From: Deltaproteobacteria bacterium
Lineage (GTDB): Bacteria; Desulfobacterota; Desulfarculia; Adiutricales; Adiutricaceae
Length of the DNA: 9,272 nt
Direction of reading: 5' to 3'
Assembly: GCA_031279155.1 (NCBI GenBank)
Contig: JAITJB010000331.1
Span: forward strand, 1-9,272
Position numbers and translations under genes: made by a program. Below are positions 1-6,010 of this stretch, piece after piece. The notes under the pieces were generated by a model. The model ran no database searches. It saw only the letters and a list, made by a program, of their open reading frames with translations, and was not told where the DNA came from. Every line of letters begins with the position of its first letter. Within the stretch, counting starts at the first letter, position 1.

Positions 1-223
1 AGCTGGCGACTACGCCAGCGGCCCTAACCATGTTTTACCGACAGGCGGAGCGGCTAGGGCTTTTTCCGGCCTTTCGGTCGATGCTTTTTTAAAAAAGACC
101 ACTTTCCAGTATCTGAGCCGAGAAGCTTTAGGCGATCTAGCCCCGACGGTCATAACTTTAGCTGAGGCCGAAGGGCTCACGGCCCACGCCCAGAGCCTTA
201 AAGTTAGGACAGATAAAAATTAG
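1..223 (+). CDS. hisD: Histidinol dehydrogenase, C-terminal end (5' partial)
   Basis: Histidinol dehydrogenase carries out the last two steps of histidine synthesis, NAD-dependent oxidation of L-histidinol to L-histidine, as a soluble zinc enzyme. Only the last 73 residues are in the window, read from base 2 to the TAG at 221-223. They open with the family signature GDYASGPNHVLPTGG and end with LTAHAQSLKVR. The Asp of GDY (visible residue 3) and the His of LTAH (visible residue 62) match the zinc ligands Asp360 and His419 of the E. coli enzyme, and their spacing of 59 residues is identical. The N-terminal dinucleotide-binding part and the catalytic Glu/His pair lie upstream of the window. The short tail after KVR (TDKN) is normal. 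No other his gene follows, so hisD is the last gene of its unit or stands alone. Confidence 0.95.
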   Translation, partial: AGDYASGPNHVLPTGGAARAFSGLSVDAFLKKTTFQYLSREALGDLAPTVITLAEAEGLTAHAQSLKVRTDKN

Positions 224-247
224 TAAAATAATTAACCCACATTTAAT

Positions 248-276
248 TTGACAAATTGACTTAAAAAATCTAAACT
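248..276 (+). promoter_or_regulatory. Candidate sigma-70 promoter for rubrerythrin
   Basis: A perfect -35 box TTGACA (248-253) is followed after exactly 17 bases by TAAACT (271-276), which matches the -10 consensus at four of six positions. A second TTGAC lies 8 bases after the first. Transcription would start near 283 and give a leader of about 125 bases before the rubrerythrin ATG. The region is AT-rich and lies just after the hisD stop, which supports a promoter rather than read-through. The assignment rests on box match and spacing only. Confidence 0.6.
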
Positions 277-281
277 TTTTT

Positions 282-335
282 AGTTGCCCTGGCTCGAGCT
301 GGAAGCGACTGAGGATGTTTTTATTCTTTCGCTTC
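282..335 (+). promoter_or_regulatory. Structured leader with two competing hairpins
   Basis: Two stem-loops can form here and share bases, so only one can exist at a time. The first pairs AGTTGC (282-287) with GCGACT (305-310, one G-T pair), with further C-G pairs inside through CC 288-289 and GG 301-302. The second pairs GAAGCGA (302-308) perfectly with TCGCTTC (329-335) around a 20-base loop and is followed closely by TTTTT (342-346). This arrangement resembles an attenuator or could act as the hisD terminator region. Function is inferred from pairing alone. Confidence 0.35.
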
Positions 336-396
336 TTGGTCTTTTTAGGCTCAAAGCTAGATTTTTTTATTAAGTTAAAGTCTGATTACTAAATTT

Positions 397-402
397 AAGG
401 AG
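397..402 (+). promoter_or_regulatory. Ribosome binding site of rubrerythrin
   Basis: AAGGAG lies six bases before the ATG at 409. It is one of the strongest Shine-Dalgarno sequences in the window and fixes the rubrerythrin start. Confidence 0.85.
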
Positions 403-408
403 CGACCG

Positions 409-975
409 ATGCCTAGCCTTAAAGGCTCAAAAACCGAAGTCAATATCCTGACCGCCTTTGTTGGCGAGTCCCAAGCTAGAAACCGTTATACTTTCGCGGC
501 CTCTGTGGCCACCAAAGAGGGTTACATCAAAATCGCCTCGGTCTTTACCGAGACAGCCGATCAGGAAAAGGAACACGCCAAACGCCTTTTCCGCTTTCTC
601 GAAGGCGGTGACGTCGCCATTTCCGGGGCTTTTCCGGCTGGTATAAAGGAAGATACCGTCTCGCAACTGTCGGCGGCGGCGGCCGGCGAGCATCACGAGT
701 GGACCGAAATGTACCCTGGATTTGCTAAGATCGCCAAGGACGAAGGTTTCGGCGAGATCGCCGCCGTCATGGAGCACATCGCCGTGGCCGAGAAATACCA
801 TGAAAAACGCTACAACGACTTTATCGAAGAGCTCAAAACCGGGACCTTTTTCAAGAAACCCCAAAAGGTCACCTGGCGTTGTCGCAACTGCGGCTACATC
901 CACGAGGGCTTCCATGAGCCCCCGGATTTGTGCCCGGCTTGCGCCCATCCCAAGGCTTACTTCGAGGTCTTATAA
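409..975 (+). CDS. rbr: Rubrerythrin
   Basis: Rubrerythrin is a cytoplasmic non-haem di-iron peroxidase that reduces hydrogen peroxide to water, usually with electrons from rubredoxin and NADH; it protects anaerobes from oxygen. The 188-residue protein has both standard domains. The ferritin-like four-helix domain (about 1-145) carries the di-iron ligands Glu20, Glu53, His56, Glu94, Glu97, Glu128 and His131, seen in GES, EKEH, GEHHE and EKYHE. The C-terminal rubredoxin-like domain (about 154-188) has the four iron-binding cysteines Cys158, Cys161, Cys175 and Cys178 in CRNCG and CPAC. It is complete and about the usual family length, with one extra residue inside the rubredoxin loop compared with the Desulfovibrio vulgaris protein as I recall it. 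Desulfoferrodoxin lies 106 bases downstream. Leucine codons are mostly CTN/TTG with a single TTA, unlike the later genes, consistent with high expression. Confidence 0.97.
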   Translation: MPSLKGSKTEVNILTAFVGESQARNRYTFAASVATKEGYIKIASVFTETADQEKEHAKRLFRFLEGGDVAISGAFPAGIKEDTVSQLSAAAAGEHHEWTEMYPGFAKIAKDEGFGEIAAVMEHIAVAEKYHEKRYNDFIEELKTGTFFKKPQKVTWRCRNCGYIHEGFHEPPDLCPACAHPKAYFEVL

Positions 976-989
976 TATACGCTTGATTT

Positions 990-1017
990 AGGCCGGCTAA
1001 AGTTTTTTGGTCGGCCT
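990..1017 (+). terminator. Hairpin after rubrerythrin, possible terminator
   Basis: AGGCCGGC (990-997) pairs with GTCGGCCT (1010-1017) over eight base pairs, one of them G-T, around a 12-base loop. The following bases are TATAATATTT, AU-rich but not a clean run of U, so intrinsic termination would be moderate at best. The hairpin sits between the rubrerythrin stop and the -10 box of the next gene. Confidence 0.45.
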
Positions 1018-1023
1018 TATAAT
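1018..1023 (+). promoter_or_regulatory. Perfect -10 box for desulfoferrodoxin
   Basis: TATAAT at 1018-1023 matches the sigma-70 -10 consensus fully and lies 58 bases before the desulfoferrodoxin ATG. No good -35 box is present at 16-18 bases; the expected place holds GGCTAA inside the preceding hairpin. The promoter may therefore be weak or need an activator, or the match may be chance in AT-rich DNA. Confidence 0.4.
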
Positions 1024-1031
1024 ATTTAAAC

Positions 1032-1065
1032 ACCAATCGGACGGGATCGACATTGGTTACCGTCC
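1032..1065 (+). promoter_or_regulatory. Interleaved inverted repeats in desulfoferrodoxin leader
   Basis: Two perfect 6-base inverted repeats overlap in the order A-B-A'-B'. ACCAAT (1032-1037) pairs with ATTGGT (1052-1057), and GGACGG (1039-1044) pairs with CCGTCC (1060-1065). Together they form either a pseudoknot or two mutually exclusive hairpins. The last arm directly abuts AGAGG (1066-1070), the probable ribosome binding site, so folding could change translation. I do not recognise a known riboswitch class in it. As double-stranded DNA it could also be a pair of operator dyads. Confidence 0.45.
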
Positions 1066-1081
1066 AGAGGATGAGTGAAAA

Positions 1082-1456
1082 ATGGCAGAAGTCAATCAAA
1101 TATACCGCTGCGCTCTTTGCGGTCAGATAGTTGAAGTGCTTATCGCCGGCGCAGGAGCTTTGGTCTGTTGCGGCAACAACATGCAGCACTTGATCGAAAA
1201 TACCACCGAAGCCGCCAAAGAAAAGCACATCCCGGTCATCACCAAGATCGACGGCGGCTACAAAGTTAGCGTGGGCTCGGTAGCCCATCCGATGGAAGAA
1301 AAACATTCCATTCAGTTTATTGAGCTGACCGTTGGCGGGGTGACTCAGATTAAGCATCTTAAGCCTGGCGACCAGCCTGAGGCCGTGTTTAACGCCCCCG
1401 AGGGCGAGGCTACGGCCCGGGAATACTGTAACCTCCACGGCCTTTGGAAGGGCTAA
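1082..1456 (+). CDS. dfx: Desulfoferrodoxin (two-iron superoxide reductase)
   Basis: Desulfoferrodoxin reduces superoxide to hydrogen peroxide in the cytoplasm without releasing oxygen, using electrons from rubredoxin or similar donors. The 124-residue protein is complete. The N-terminal desulforedoxin-like domain (1-37) binds centre I through Cys10, Cys13, Cys29 and Cys30 (CALC and VCCG). The C-terminal neelaredoxin-like domain holds the active centre II: His49, His69, His75 and His119 with the axial Cys116. The second-shell pair Glu47-Lys48 in EKHIPV is also present. These positions agree with the Desulfarculus baarsii numbering I remember for this enzyme. The ATG at 1082 follows AGAGG at 1066-1070 with a rather long spacer of 11 bases. 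Leucine is never coded by TTA, suggesting high expression. Its product peroxide is the substrate of the upstream rubrerythrin. Confidence 0.97.
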   Translation: MAEVNQIYRCALCGQIVEVLIAGAGALVCCGNNMQHLIENTTEAAKEKHIPVITKIDGGYKVSVGSVAHPMEEKHSIQFIELTVGGVTQIKHLKPGDQPEAVFNAPEGEATAREYCNLHGLWKG

Positions 1457-1475
1457 TATTTTTCTGTTATAAATG

Positions 1476-1513
1476 AAAATGCCGCCGTCAGAGCGCCTGG
1501 CGGCGGCATTTTT
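1476..1513 (+). terminator. Strong intrinsic terminator after desulfoferrodoxin
   Basis: AAAATGCCGCCG (1476-1487) pairs perfectly with CGGCGGCATTTT (1501-1512). The stem continues inward through T1488-G1500, C1489-G1499, A1490-T1498 and G1491-C1497, leaving a five-base loop. The T run 1509-1513 forms the U tract. This is a textbook Rho-independent terminator, 19 bases after the desulfoferrodoxin stop. It also argues that the next gene does not start at the GTG at 1514, which lies directly against the U tract. Confidence 0.93.
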
Positions 1514-1552
1514 GTGCGTCCAGTTTGCGAAACCAAAATATCGGAGAAAACC

Positions 1553-2026
1553 ATGCCCGAAAATTTAACCATACTAGAGCGCAGGCGTATAGAAGCCCTG
1601 ATCGTTAAGCCCATCTACCAGGTCCTCACCCGGGACTTTGGCTTAGAAACCGCCAATAAAATCATATCCGAGGCTATCGAAAATGACGCCCAAGAGGCCG
1701 GGCGCCGTGAGGCGGCTCTAGAAGAGGGCCCAACCGATTTAGCGACCTTTAAGGCCATTTTGCCCAATTGGTCTCGCGGCGGGGCCCTAGATATCGAGGT
1801 CATAGAAGCTACAAGTCAGAGCCTGTGTTACGATGTGACCAGATGCCAGTACGCGACCATGTACAAGGAAATGGGCATGCTTGATTTAGGCTTTCTCCTC
1901 TCCTGCGGGCGCGATGGGGCCTACATGAAAGGCTACGCTCCGGAGGTGGAGATGATAAGAACTCAAACCATCATGACCGGATCGAGCCGCTGCGATTTTA
2001 GGTACCAGCTAAAAAAATCAAAGTAG
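1553..2026 (+). CDS. L-2-amino-thiazoline-4-carboxylic acid hydrolase-like protein
   Basis: The 157-residue protein resembles the ATC hydrolase family, named for an enzyme that opens L-2-amino-delta2-thiazoline-4-carboxylate on the Pseudomonas L-cysteine route; most members are of untested function. Family-like features are a charged helical N-terminal half with PNW (71-73), then CYDVTRCQYA (Cys92, Cys98), FLLSCGRDGAYMKGY (Cys118, Asp121), a RTQT segment at Arg136, and a closing CDFRYQL (Cys147, Asp148). No signal peptide or membrane segment is seen, so it should be cytoplasmic. I chose the ATG at 1553 because GGAG (1543-1546) lies six bases upstream; the alternative GTG at 1514 touches the terminator and would add 13 residues of no family character. 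The substrate is unknown here; the cysteines could also suggest a redox or thiol role, but this is inference. Recognition is from memory of the motif pattern. Confidence 0.75.
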   Translation: MPENLTILERRRIEALIVKPIYQVLTRDFGLETANKIISEAIENDAQEAGRREAALEEGPTDLATFKAILPNWSRGGALDIEVIEATSQSLCYDVTRCQYATMYKEMGMLDLGFLLSCGRDGAYMKGYAPEVEMIRTQTIMTGSSRCDFRYQLKKSK

Positions 2027-2030
2027 CTTT

Positions 2031-2048
2031 ATAAGAAGTAATTCTTAT
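2031..2048 (+). repeat. Perfect 7-bp dyad, operator or weak terminator
   Basis: ATAAGAA (2031-2037) and TTCTTAT (2042-2048) are perfect inverted copies around GTAA, starting four bases after the stop of the ATC hydrolase-like gene. The stem is AT-rich and lacks a U tract, so it would be a poor terminator. Its symmetry suits a dimeric DNA-binding protein. It does not match the Fur or PerR box layout. Confidence 0.4.
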
Positions 2049-2053
2049 CATCG

Positions 2054-2083
2054 TCAATCTTGGTTAATCTTGGTCAATCATCG
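2054..2083 (+). repeat. Three 10-bp direct repeats upstream of kinase gene
   Basis: Three tandem units of exactly 10 bases lie head to tail: TCAATCTTGG (2054-2063), TTAATCTTGG (2064-2073) and TCAATCATCG (2074-2083). The first two differ by one base; the third keeps TCAATC. The period is close to one helical turn, so all copies face the same side of the DNA, as in arrays of regulator binding sites. The second and third units cover the candidate -35 box of the next promoter. Confidence 0.45.
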
Positions 2084-2099
2084 GCTTGCGCTTTATAAG
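2070..2099 (+). promoter_or_regulatory. Candidate promoter of the UbiB-type kinase gene
   Basis: TTGGTC (2070-2075) and TATAAG (2094-2099) are spaced 18 bases apart. The -10 matches consensus at five of six positions, the -35 at only three. A start near 2106 would give a leader of about 120 bases. The weak -35 sits inside the direct repeats, which would suit activator or repressor control. Rest of 2027-2227: no gene recognised; a T run at 2204-2211 has no GC stem before it. Confidence 0.3.
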
Positions 2100-2227
2100 A
2101 TGCTCTGAGAGTGTTAAAATATTAGAAGTTTTACGTCCAAAGTCTCAGGTGGCTTTATTGTAGCCGGAGAAGGCTTTGAAGAATCTAAATAGCCGCCGGA
2201 AAATTTTTTTTAAATCGGACCCACCCC

Positions 2228-3916
2228 ATGGCCACTTATAAGAGCCCCATTTTAAGGCTGACTAGAGCTTATCGCCACCTAGAGCGGCTGACGGAGATTA
2301 TCCGCGTCATGGTCAAGTTTGGCTTCGGCGATCTAATCGATCGGCTAGGCTTAGGCGACCTACTGGTCGGGGCTAGGCGATTGGTGGGTATGGTTAACAG
2401 CGATAACCGGCAAGCAAGGCCCCGGCGCCTTAGGCTGGCCCTAGAAGAGATGGGCCTGGTTTTCATTAAACTCGGCCAGTATCTTTCAACCCGCCAGGAT
2501 TTACTGCCCGCAGAGTACTTAGATGAACTAAGTTTGCTCCAAGATTCCGTCCCCCCGCTGCCCTCCGACCAGGTGGCTAAAATAATCAACGAAGAACTCC
2601 AAGAAGGGCTCTTTGTCGATATCGCCCCCGAGCCCTTAGCCGCCGCCTCCGTTGGTCAGGTTCACCGGGCCACCTTAGTCGACGGCTCTAAGGTGGTGGT
2701 TAAAGTCCGCCGGCCTGGCCTTCAAAGGCAGGTGACCACGGACTTAGAGATCTTAGGTGAGATGGCGGCCATTGCTGAAAGGCACCTGCCGGTCATGGAT
2801 TACGTCCACCCCAAAGAGATCGTAGACGAGTTTACAAAAAACCTAAATACAGAATTAAATTACAGACTAGAAGCAGTTAGCATTGGCCGCTTTGGCAGGC
2901 TCTATAGTAATAGCCCTGACGTTAAGATTCCCTCAATCCACAAAGCCCTCTGCACCAATGAAATCTTGGTCATGGAGGAGGTCGGCGGCTTTAGGATCGA
3001 TAACCCCGAAGCCCTTAAAAAAAACGGTATAGACCCGGTGGAGGTGGCCTCCTTAGCCTCTAGCGTGGCTTTAAACCAAATTATGACCTTTGGTCTTTTC
3101 CACGCCGACCCCCATCCAGGTAACATATTTGTCCAAGCCGGGCCCAAGCTGGTCTTCATGGATTTTGGGCTGGTGGGAACTTTAGACCGAAGGACCCGCG
3201 ATAACCTCTTGTCATTGGCTTTGGGGGTGGTGTCGCAAAACCACGGCCGGGTGGTCCGGGCCATGCTCAAGCTAGCCGTGGTCACCGGAGAGCCCGATAG
3301 AGAAACACTTGAGCGCGAGGTGGGCATCCTTTTGGATACCCACCTGGCCGGCTCCCTTAAAGACATACGTTTAGCTAACTTTCTTAAAGACGTCTTAGAA
3401 CTTTTAAGCCAGCACAAGCTTAGGATACCTAGAAACTTGTTTTTATTAGTCAAAGCCTTGACTCAGTACGAGAGCTTGGGACTAAAGCTAGATCCGGATC
3501 ACGACATCGTCCAAGAGGCTAGACCGGTCATTGAGGCCATCTGTCAGCAAAAGTTTACCTTAGGTTTTTGGGGTGAGGTCCTAAGCCGTAGGTCGCTTCA
3601 GGCCTTAGGCGTGGTTGAAAATTTACCCGACGATCTTTCGGCCCTTTGGCGGACGGTTAAAACCGGACGTCTGCCAATTGATATGACGGTTAAGGATTTC
3701 GAGCGCTTAGGCCAATCGGTCCAGCAGGCTAGTTACCGGCTTTCTTTTGCCGTGGTTTTGGCCGCCTTAGTCATTGGATCCAGCGTGGTTATCCACGCCA
3801 AAGTGCCGCCCTTATGGTATGGCCTCCCCATTTTAGGCCTGGCCGGTTTTTTGGGGGCGGCGGTGGTCGGCTTTTGGTTGGTATGGGATTTTCTAAGAAA
3901 AAATAAGGAGCTTTAG
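2228..3916 (+). CDS. ABC1/AarF/UbiB family atypical kinase
   Basis: Members of this family are protein-kinase-like ATPases; UbiB and its relatives support ubiquinone synthesis or the handling of isoprenoid lipids at the membrane. The 562 residues show the family marks in order: the KxGQ motif KLGQ (81-84) in the N-terminal extension with STRQDLLP after it, the alanine-rich loop AAAS (138-141) that replaces the glycine-rich loop, the ATP-binding lysine Lys159 in VVVKVRRPG, the ELNYRLEA motif (209-216), the catalytic HADPHPGN (292-299) and the metal-binding DFG (312-314). All key residues are intact. Two hydrophobic helices near the C-terminus (about 505-524 and 531-557) should anchor it in the inner membrane, as in UbiB. 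No clear Shine-Dalgarno precedes the ATG at 2228, so expression may be low. No quinone-synthesis gene is adjacent, so I do not assign ubiB; the physiological substrate here is open. Confidence 0.92.
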   Translation: MATYKSPILRLTRAYRHLERLTEIIRVMVKFGFGDLIDRLGLGDLLVGARRLVGMVNSDNRQARPRRLRLALEEMGLVFIKLGQYLSTRQDLLPAEYLDELSLLQDSVPPLPSDQVAKIINEELQEGLFVDIAPEPLAAASVGQVHRATLVDGSKVVVKVRRPGLQRQVTTDLEILGEMAAIAERHLPVMDYVHPKEIVDEFTKNLNTELNYRLEAVSIGRFGRLYSNSPDVKIPSIHKALCTNEILVMEEVGGFRIDNPEALKKNGIDPVEVASLASSVALNQIMTFGLFHADPHPGNIFVQAGPKLVFMDFGLVGTLDRRTRDNLLSLALGVVSQNHGRVVRAMLKLAVVTGEPDRETLEREVGILLDTHLAGSLKDIRLANFLKDVLELLSQHKLRIPRNLFLLVKALTQYESLGLKLDPDHDIVQEARPVIEAICQQKFTLGFWGEVLSRRSLQALGVVENLPDDLSALWRTVKTGRLPIDMTVKDFERLGQSVQQASYRLSFAVVLAALVIGSSVVIHAKVPPLWYGLPILGLAGFLGAAVVGFWLVWDFLRKNKEL

Positions 3917-4165
3917 AGTTTTAGCTATTGTTTTTATGGCCGGCATTATTGTTATGTCTTGTGGTCAGGGCGGTAACATGGTAGTTTTTGTAAAGATCGA
4001 CCATAAAGAGTATAATGTGGCTTGACACTGCTATCTGCTCGCTTGTCAAGAACGAGTAGGCTAAAGGACGCGACTTTAAAAAGGTTTACCCAAAAAATCG
4101 TCTTGGCTATGCCAGCCCATAGCCGCCTTGAATCTTTCTCAATTGATATTTTATTTAGCGGCAAA
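3917..4165 (+). other. Non-coding gap between kinase and chemoreceptor
   Basis: This stretch holds no gene I can support. A short frame encoding about 29 residues from the ATG at 3936 begins with a hydrophobic run ending in MSC, like a lipoprotein signal, but stops at 4023. A frame starting TTG at 4022 runs to 4231 but is arginine- and leucine-rich, resembles nothing I know, and overlaps the chemoreceptor start. No terminator with a GC stem and U tract was found after the kinase stop. The stretch could be a decayed gene or a plain regulatory gap. Confidence 0.4.
4021..4050 (+). repeat. Perfect 7-bp inverted repeat with 16-base spacer
   Basis: CTTGACA (4021-4027) and TGTCAAG (4044-4050) are exact inverted copies. 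The left arm contains the -35 consensus TTGACA, but no acceptable -10 box follows at 16-18 bases. It could be a hairpin in the transcript or an operator; nothing in the surroundings decides. Confidence 0.35.
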
Positions 4166-4192
4166 ATAATTTTTCATCTGCGTCGCCGATTG
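4166..4192 (+). promoter_or_regulatory. Candidate sigma-28 (FliA) promoter of the chemoreceptor
   Basis: ATAATTTT (4166-4173), an 11-base spacer and GCCGATTG (4185-4192) match the sigma-28 layout TAAAGTTT-N11-GCCGATAA. The -10 agrees at six of eight positions including the GCCGAT core, the -35 at five of eight. A start near 4199 would leave a short leader carrying the AGGAG at 4207-4211. Chemoreceptor genes are common sigma-28 targets, which makes the match more credible than its score alone. Confidence 0.5.
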
Positions 4193-4206
4193 GCGCGGCT
4201 CGCCAT

Positions 4207-4211
4207 AGGAG
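4207..4211 (+). promoter_or_regulatory. Ribosome binding site that decides a CTG start
   Basis: AGGAG lies exactly six bases before CTG at 4218 and near no ATG, GTG or TTG in the chemoreceptor frame. The first standard start in that frame, TTG at 4278, has no Shine-Dalgarno and would cut the first membrane helix in half. Confidence 0.65.
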
Positions 4212-4217
4212 ACCACT

Positions 4218-5930
4218 CTGACCCTCAGTAGGAAAATAAGTTTAAGTTTTTTTGCCGTTCTAAGCCTGACCGCCGTCTTGGTGAGTGCGGCAGTATGGCC
4301 GGAACTGACTGAACTTAAGCGGCTCAATGCCCAACTGGAAAATAGTTTTAATTTAGGTCTAGAAGCTGGGCAATTGAGCGTTTATAATAACCTTGATTCC
4401 AGCCAGTCAAGTAAAATATCCGCCCGTTCGGAAATAGAACAATCTCTTAAGCCCCTAGCTCAAGCGGTAAACGCAATAAGCGCCAGGCGCCAAGAACTAA
4501 ATAAAAGCTCGGTCGAATTAAATAGTCGCCTAAGGAGCTTTCGCCAATCTCTCCTCGGGGCCATAACGACATTTAACCAGGCTAGCGGCCTAATTAGCCA
4601 ATTAGAGAAAGGCCTGAATTTATCGGTTGAAAATCCCCTAGACCCTGCGGCCTTGACCTCTTGGGCCGAAGGCTTTGAGGCTCAATTAGCCGAAAAAAAA
4701 CCGGCCCAAGCCGGGGCCGCCAGCTCGGCTAGCTCAGATTTATTGGCTATTTCAGCTAATGCCAGGGAAATAGCCAAGTTAGCTATTGTTCAATTTCAAG
4801 GCGAGCAGCAATTAGCTGCTCAGGTTAAGGGTCTAAGAGAGGTATTAAAAGAGGGGTTATCTTCTGACGCCTCAAGCCGTTTATGGCTTAGGGTTGGGCT
4901 TGTTTTAATTATCTTAGCCGCTGTTTCGTTTTTTATCGTGGCTATCCTCAACCGGACGGCTATTAGACCCTTATCTCGGATCCGCCATTGGTTAGACCAA
5001 AGCGCAGGAGGGGTAACGGACACGGCTCACTCGCTATCTCGCTCTAGTCGGTTTTTGGCCAAGGGGGCTTCCGACAACACTAAGGCCGTCTTAGACGCCA
5101 TCTCAAGCTTGGAGGAACTCTTAAGCACGGCAAGGCGCAACGCCGGTCACGCTGGCCAGGCCAAGGAGCTAATGGATAAGGCCAAAACTTATGTCGATGA
5201 GGCCCACGTCTCAATGTTCCACATTTCAACGGCCATGGAGGCCATTAAGGCGGCTGGCCACTCTAGTAGCCAGATAATCAAGACAGTTGAGGAGATAGCT
5301 TTTCAGACCAATATCTTAGCCTTAAACGCCGCCGTGGAAGCCGCCCGGGCCGGCGAGGCCGGGCTAGGGTTTGCCGTGGTGGCCGACGAGGTCAGAAATC
5401 TGGCCAACCGCTCCTCGGAAGCGGCCAAAAATACCTCCACCATCTTGGCCTCGAGCGTCACCCACATTAATGAAGGCGCAGCTTTGGTCAAAAAGGCCGA
5501 AGAGAGCTTTGAAAAACTGGTGGCCACAAGCGATGAGGCTGCCGAACTAATGAACGTCATTACCGGCGATAGTCAAGGTCAGACCAGAGATATTCAGGCT
5601 GTCCACCAATCCATCGCTATGGTCGATAAGGTCACTCAGGAAAACGCCGCCGAAGCCGCTGAGGCTGAAAACATTTCCAATGAACTAAACCATCAGGCTC
5701 AGCTATTAAACCAAACTATCAGTCATGTTTCCGGGATTTTGACCGGTAGCTCAATCCCCCCTCAAGCTAAAAAGGCCCCGGCAAAAGAGTCTAGCTCAAG
5801 CCGGCCACAATTAAGAGAGGTTATTAATCAAGTTCAAGATGAGCCGATAAAAGAGGCGCCAAAGAAAATTTTCGGGCGGGCCAGCCAAAAAGAGATGGAT
5901 AAGACCTTGCCCATGGACGATGACTTTTAA
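4218..5930 (+). CDS. Methyl-accepting chemotaxis protein
   Basis: This is a transmembrane chemoreceptor that would control CheA through CheW and so steer flagellar or other motility. From the CTG start it has 570 residues: a short basic tail (TLSRK), membrane helix 1 (about 8-27), a mostly helical sensor domain of about 185 residues outside the membrane, helix 2 (about 213-234), then the cytoplasmic signalling domain. The conserved hairpin tip is plain around 348-390: EEIAFQTNILALNAAVEAARAGE followed by GFAVVADEVRNLANRSSEAAK. Only a short linker with RPLSRI follows helix 2, so a full HAMP domain is not evident. The tail ends in an acidic PMDDDF, which could be a tether for CheR/CheB-type enzymes (inference). 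The ligand cannot be told. I prefer CTG 4218 because of the AGGAG six bases upstream and because it completes helix 1; the alternative is TTG 4278 with 550 residues. No che gene is adjacent. Confidence 0.93.
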   Translation: MTLSRKISLSFFAVLSLTAVLVSAAVWPELTELKRLNAQLENSFNLGLEAGQLSVYNNLDSSQSSKISARSEIEQSLKPLAQAVNAISARRQELNKSSVELNSRLRSFRQSLLGAITTFNQASGLISQLEKGLNLSVENPLDPAALTSWAEGFEAQLAEKKPAQAGAASSASSDLLAISANAREIAKLAIVQFQGEQQLAAQVKGLREVLKEGLSSDASSRLWLRVGLVLIILAAVSFFIVAILNRTAIRPLSRIRHWLDQSAGGVTDTAHSLSRSSRFLAKGASDNTKAVLDAISSLEELLSTARRNAGHAGQAKELMDKAKTYVDEAHVSMFHISTAMEAIKAAGHSSSQIIKTVEEIAFQTNILALNAAVEAARAGEAGLGFAVVADEVRNLANRSSEAAKNTSTILASSVTHINEGAALVKKAEESFEKLVATSDEAAELMNVITGDSQGQTRDIQAVHQSIAMVDKVTQENAAEAAEAENISNELNHQAQLLNQTISHVSGILTGSSIPPQAKKAPAKESSSSRPQLREVINQVQDEPIKEAPKKIFGRASQKEMDKTLPMDDDF

Positions 5931-6010
5931 GCTCGGCCTTCTAAAGTGGCTTAATGGCGAGCTTAAGCGAGCCCTAAAGCCGGGGCGTAAATGGTTAGAA
6001 CGAAAAAGCT

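Noticed and set aside
427..948. Long minus-strand open frame opposite rubrerythrin, and similar long minus-strand frames elsewhere
   Set aside because: They lie fully over strongly supported genes, have no ribosome binding sites of note and no family character; they follow from codon structure of the real gene.
1071..1130. Out-of-frame ATG at 1071 giving a short peptide that overlaps the desulfoferrodoxin start
   Set aside because: AGAGG touches this ATG with no spacer, so it cannot serve it, and the frame stops after 19 residues.
1514..1552. GTG start at 1514 for the ATC hydrolase-like gene
   Set aside because: It abuts the U tract of the preceding terminator, has no ribosome binding site, and the added residues show no family similarity; ATG 1553 has GGAG six bases upstream.
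2031..2048. Fur or PerR box
   Set aside because: The arms are 7 bases with a 4-base centre, not the 7-1-7 layout, and the bases do not match either consensus.
3936..4025. Short lipoprotein-like frame (hydrophobic run ending in MSC)
   Set aside because: Only 29 residues, no start codon suitably placed behind the AGGAG at 3906-3910, a non-ideal lipobox, and no clear continuation in another frame. A decayed gene remains possible.
4022..4050. TTGACA at 4022 as a sigma-70 promoter
   Set aside because: No -10-like sequence occurs 16-18 bases downstream (GTCAAG or TCAAGA).
4022..4231. 69-residue frame starting at TTG 4022
   Set aside because: It runs across the chemoreceptor promoter and start, has odd Arg/Leu-rich composition and no recognisable family.
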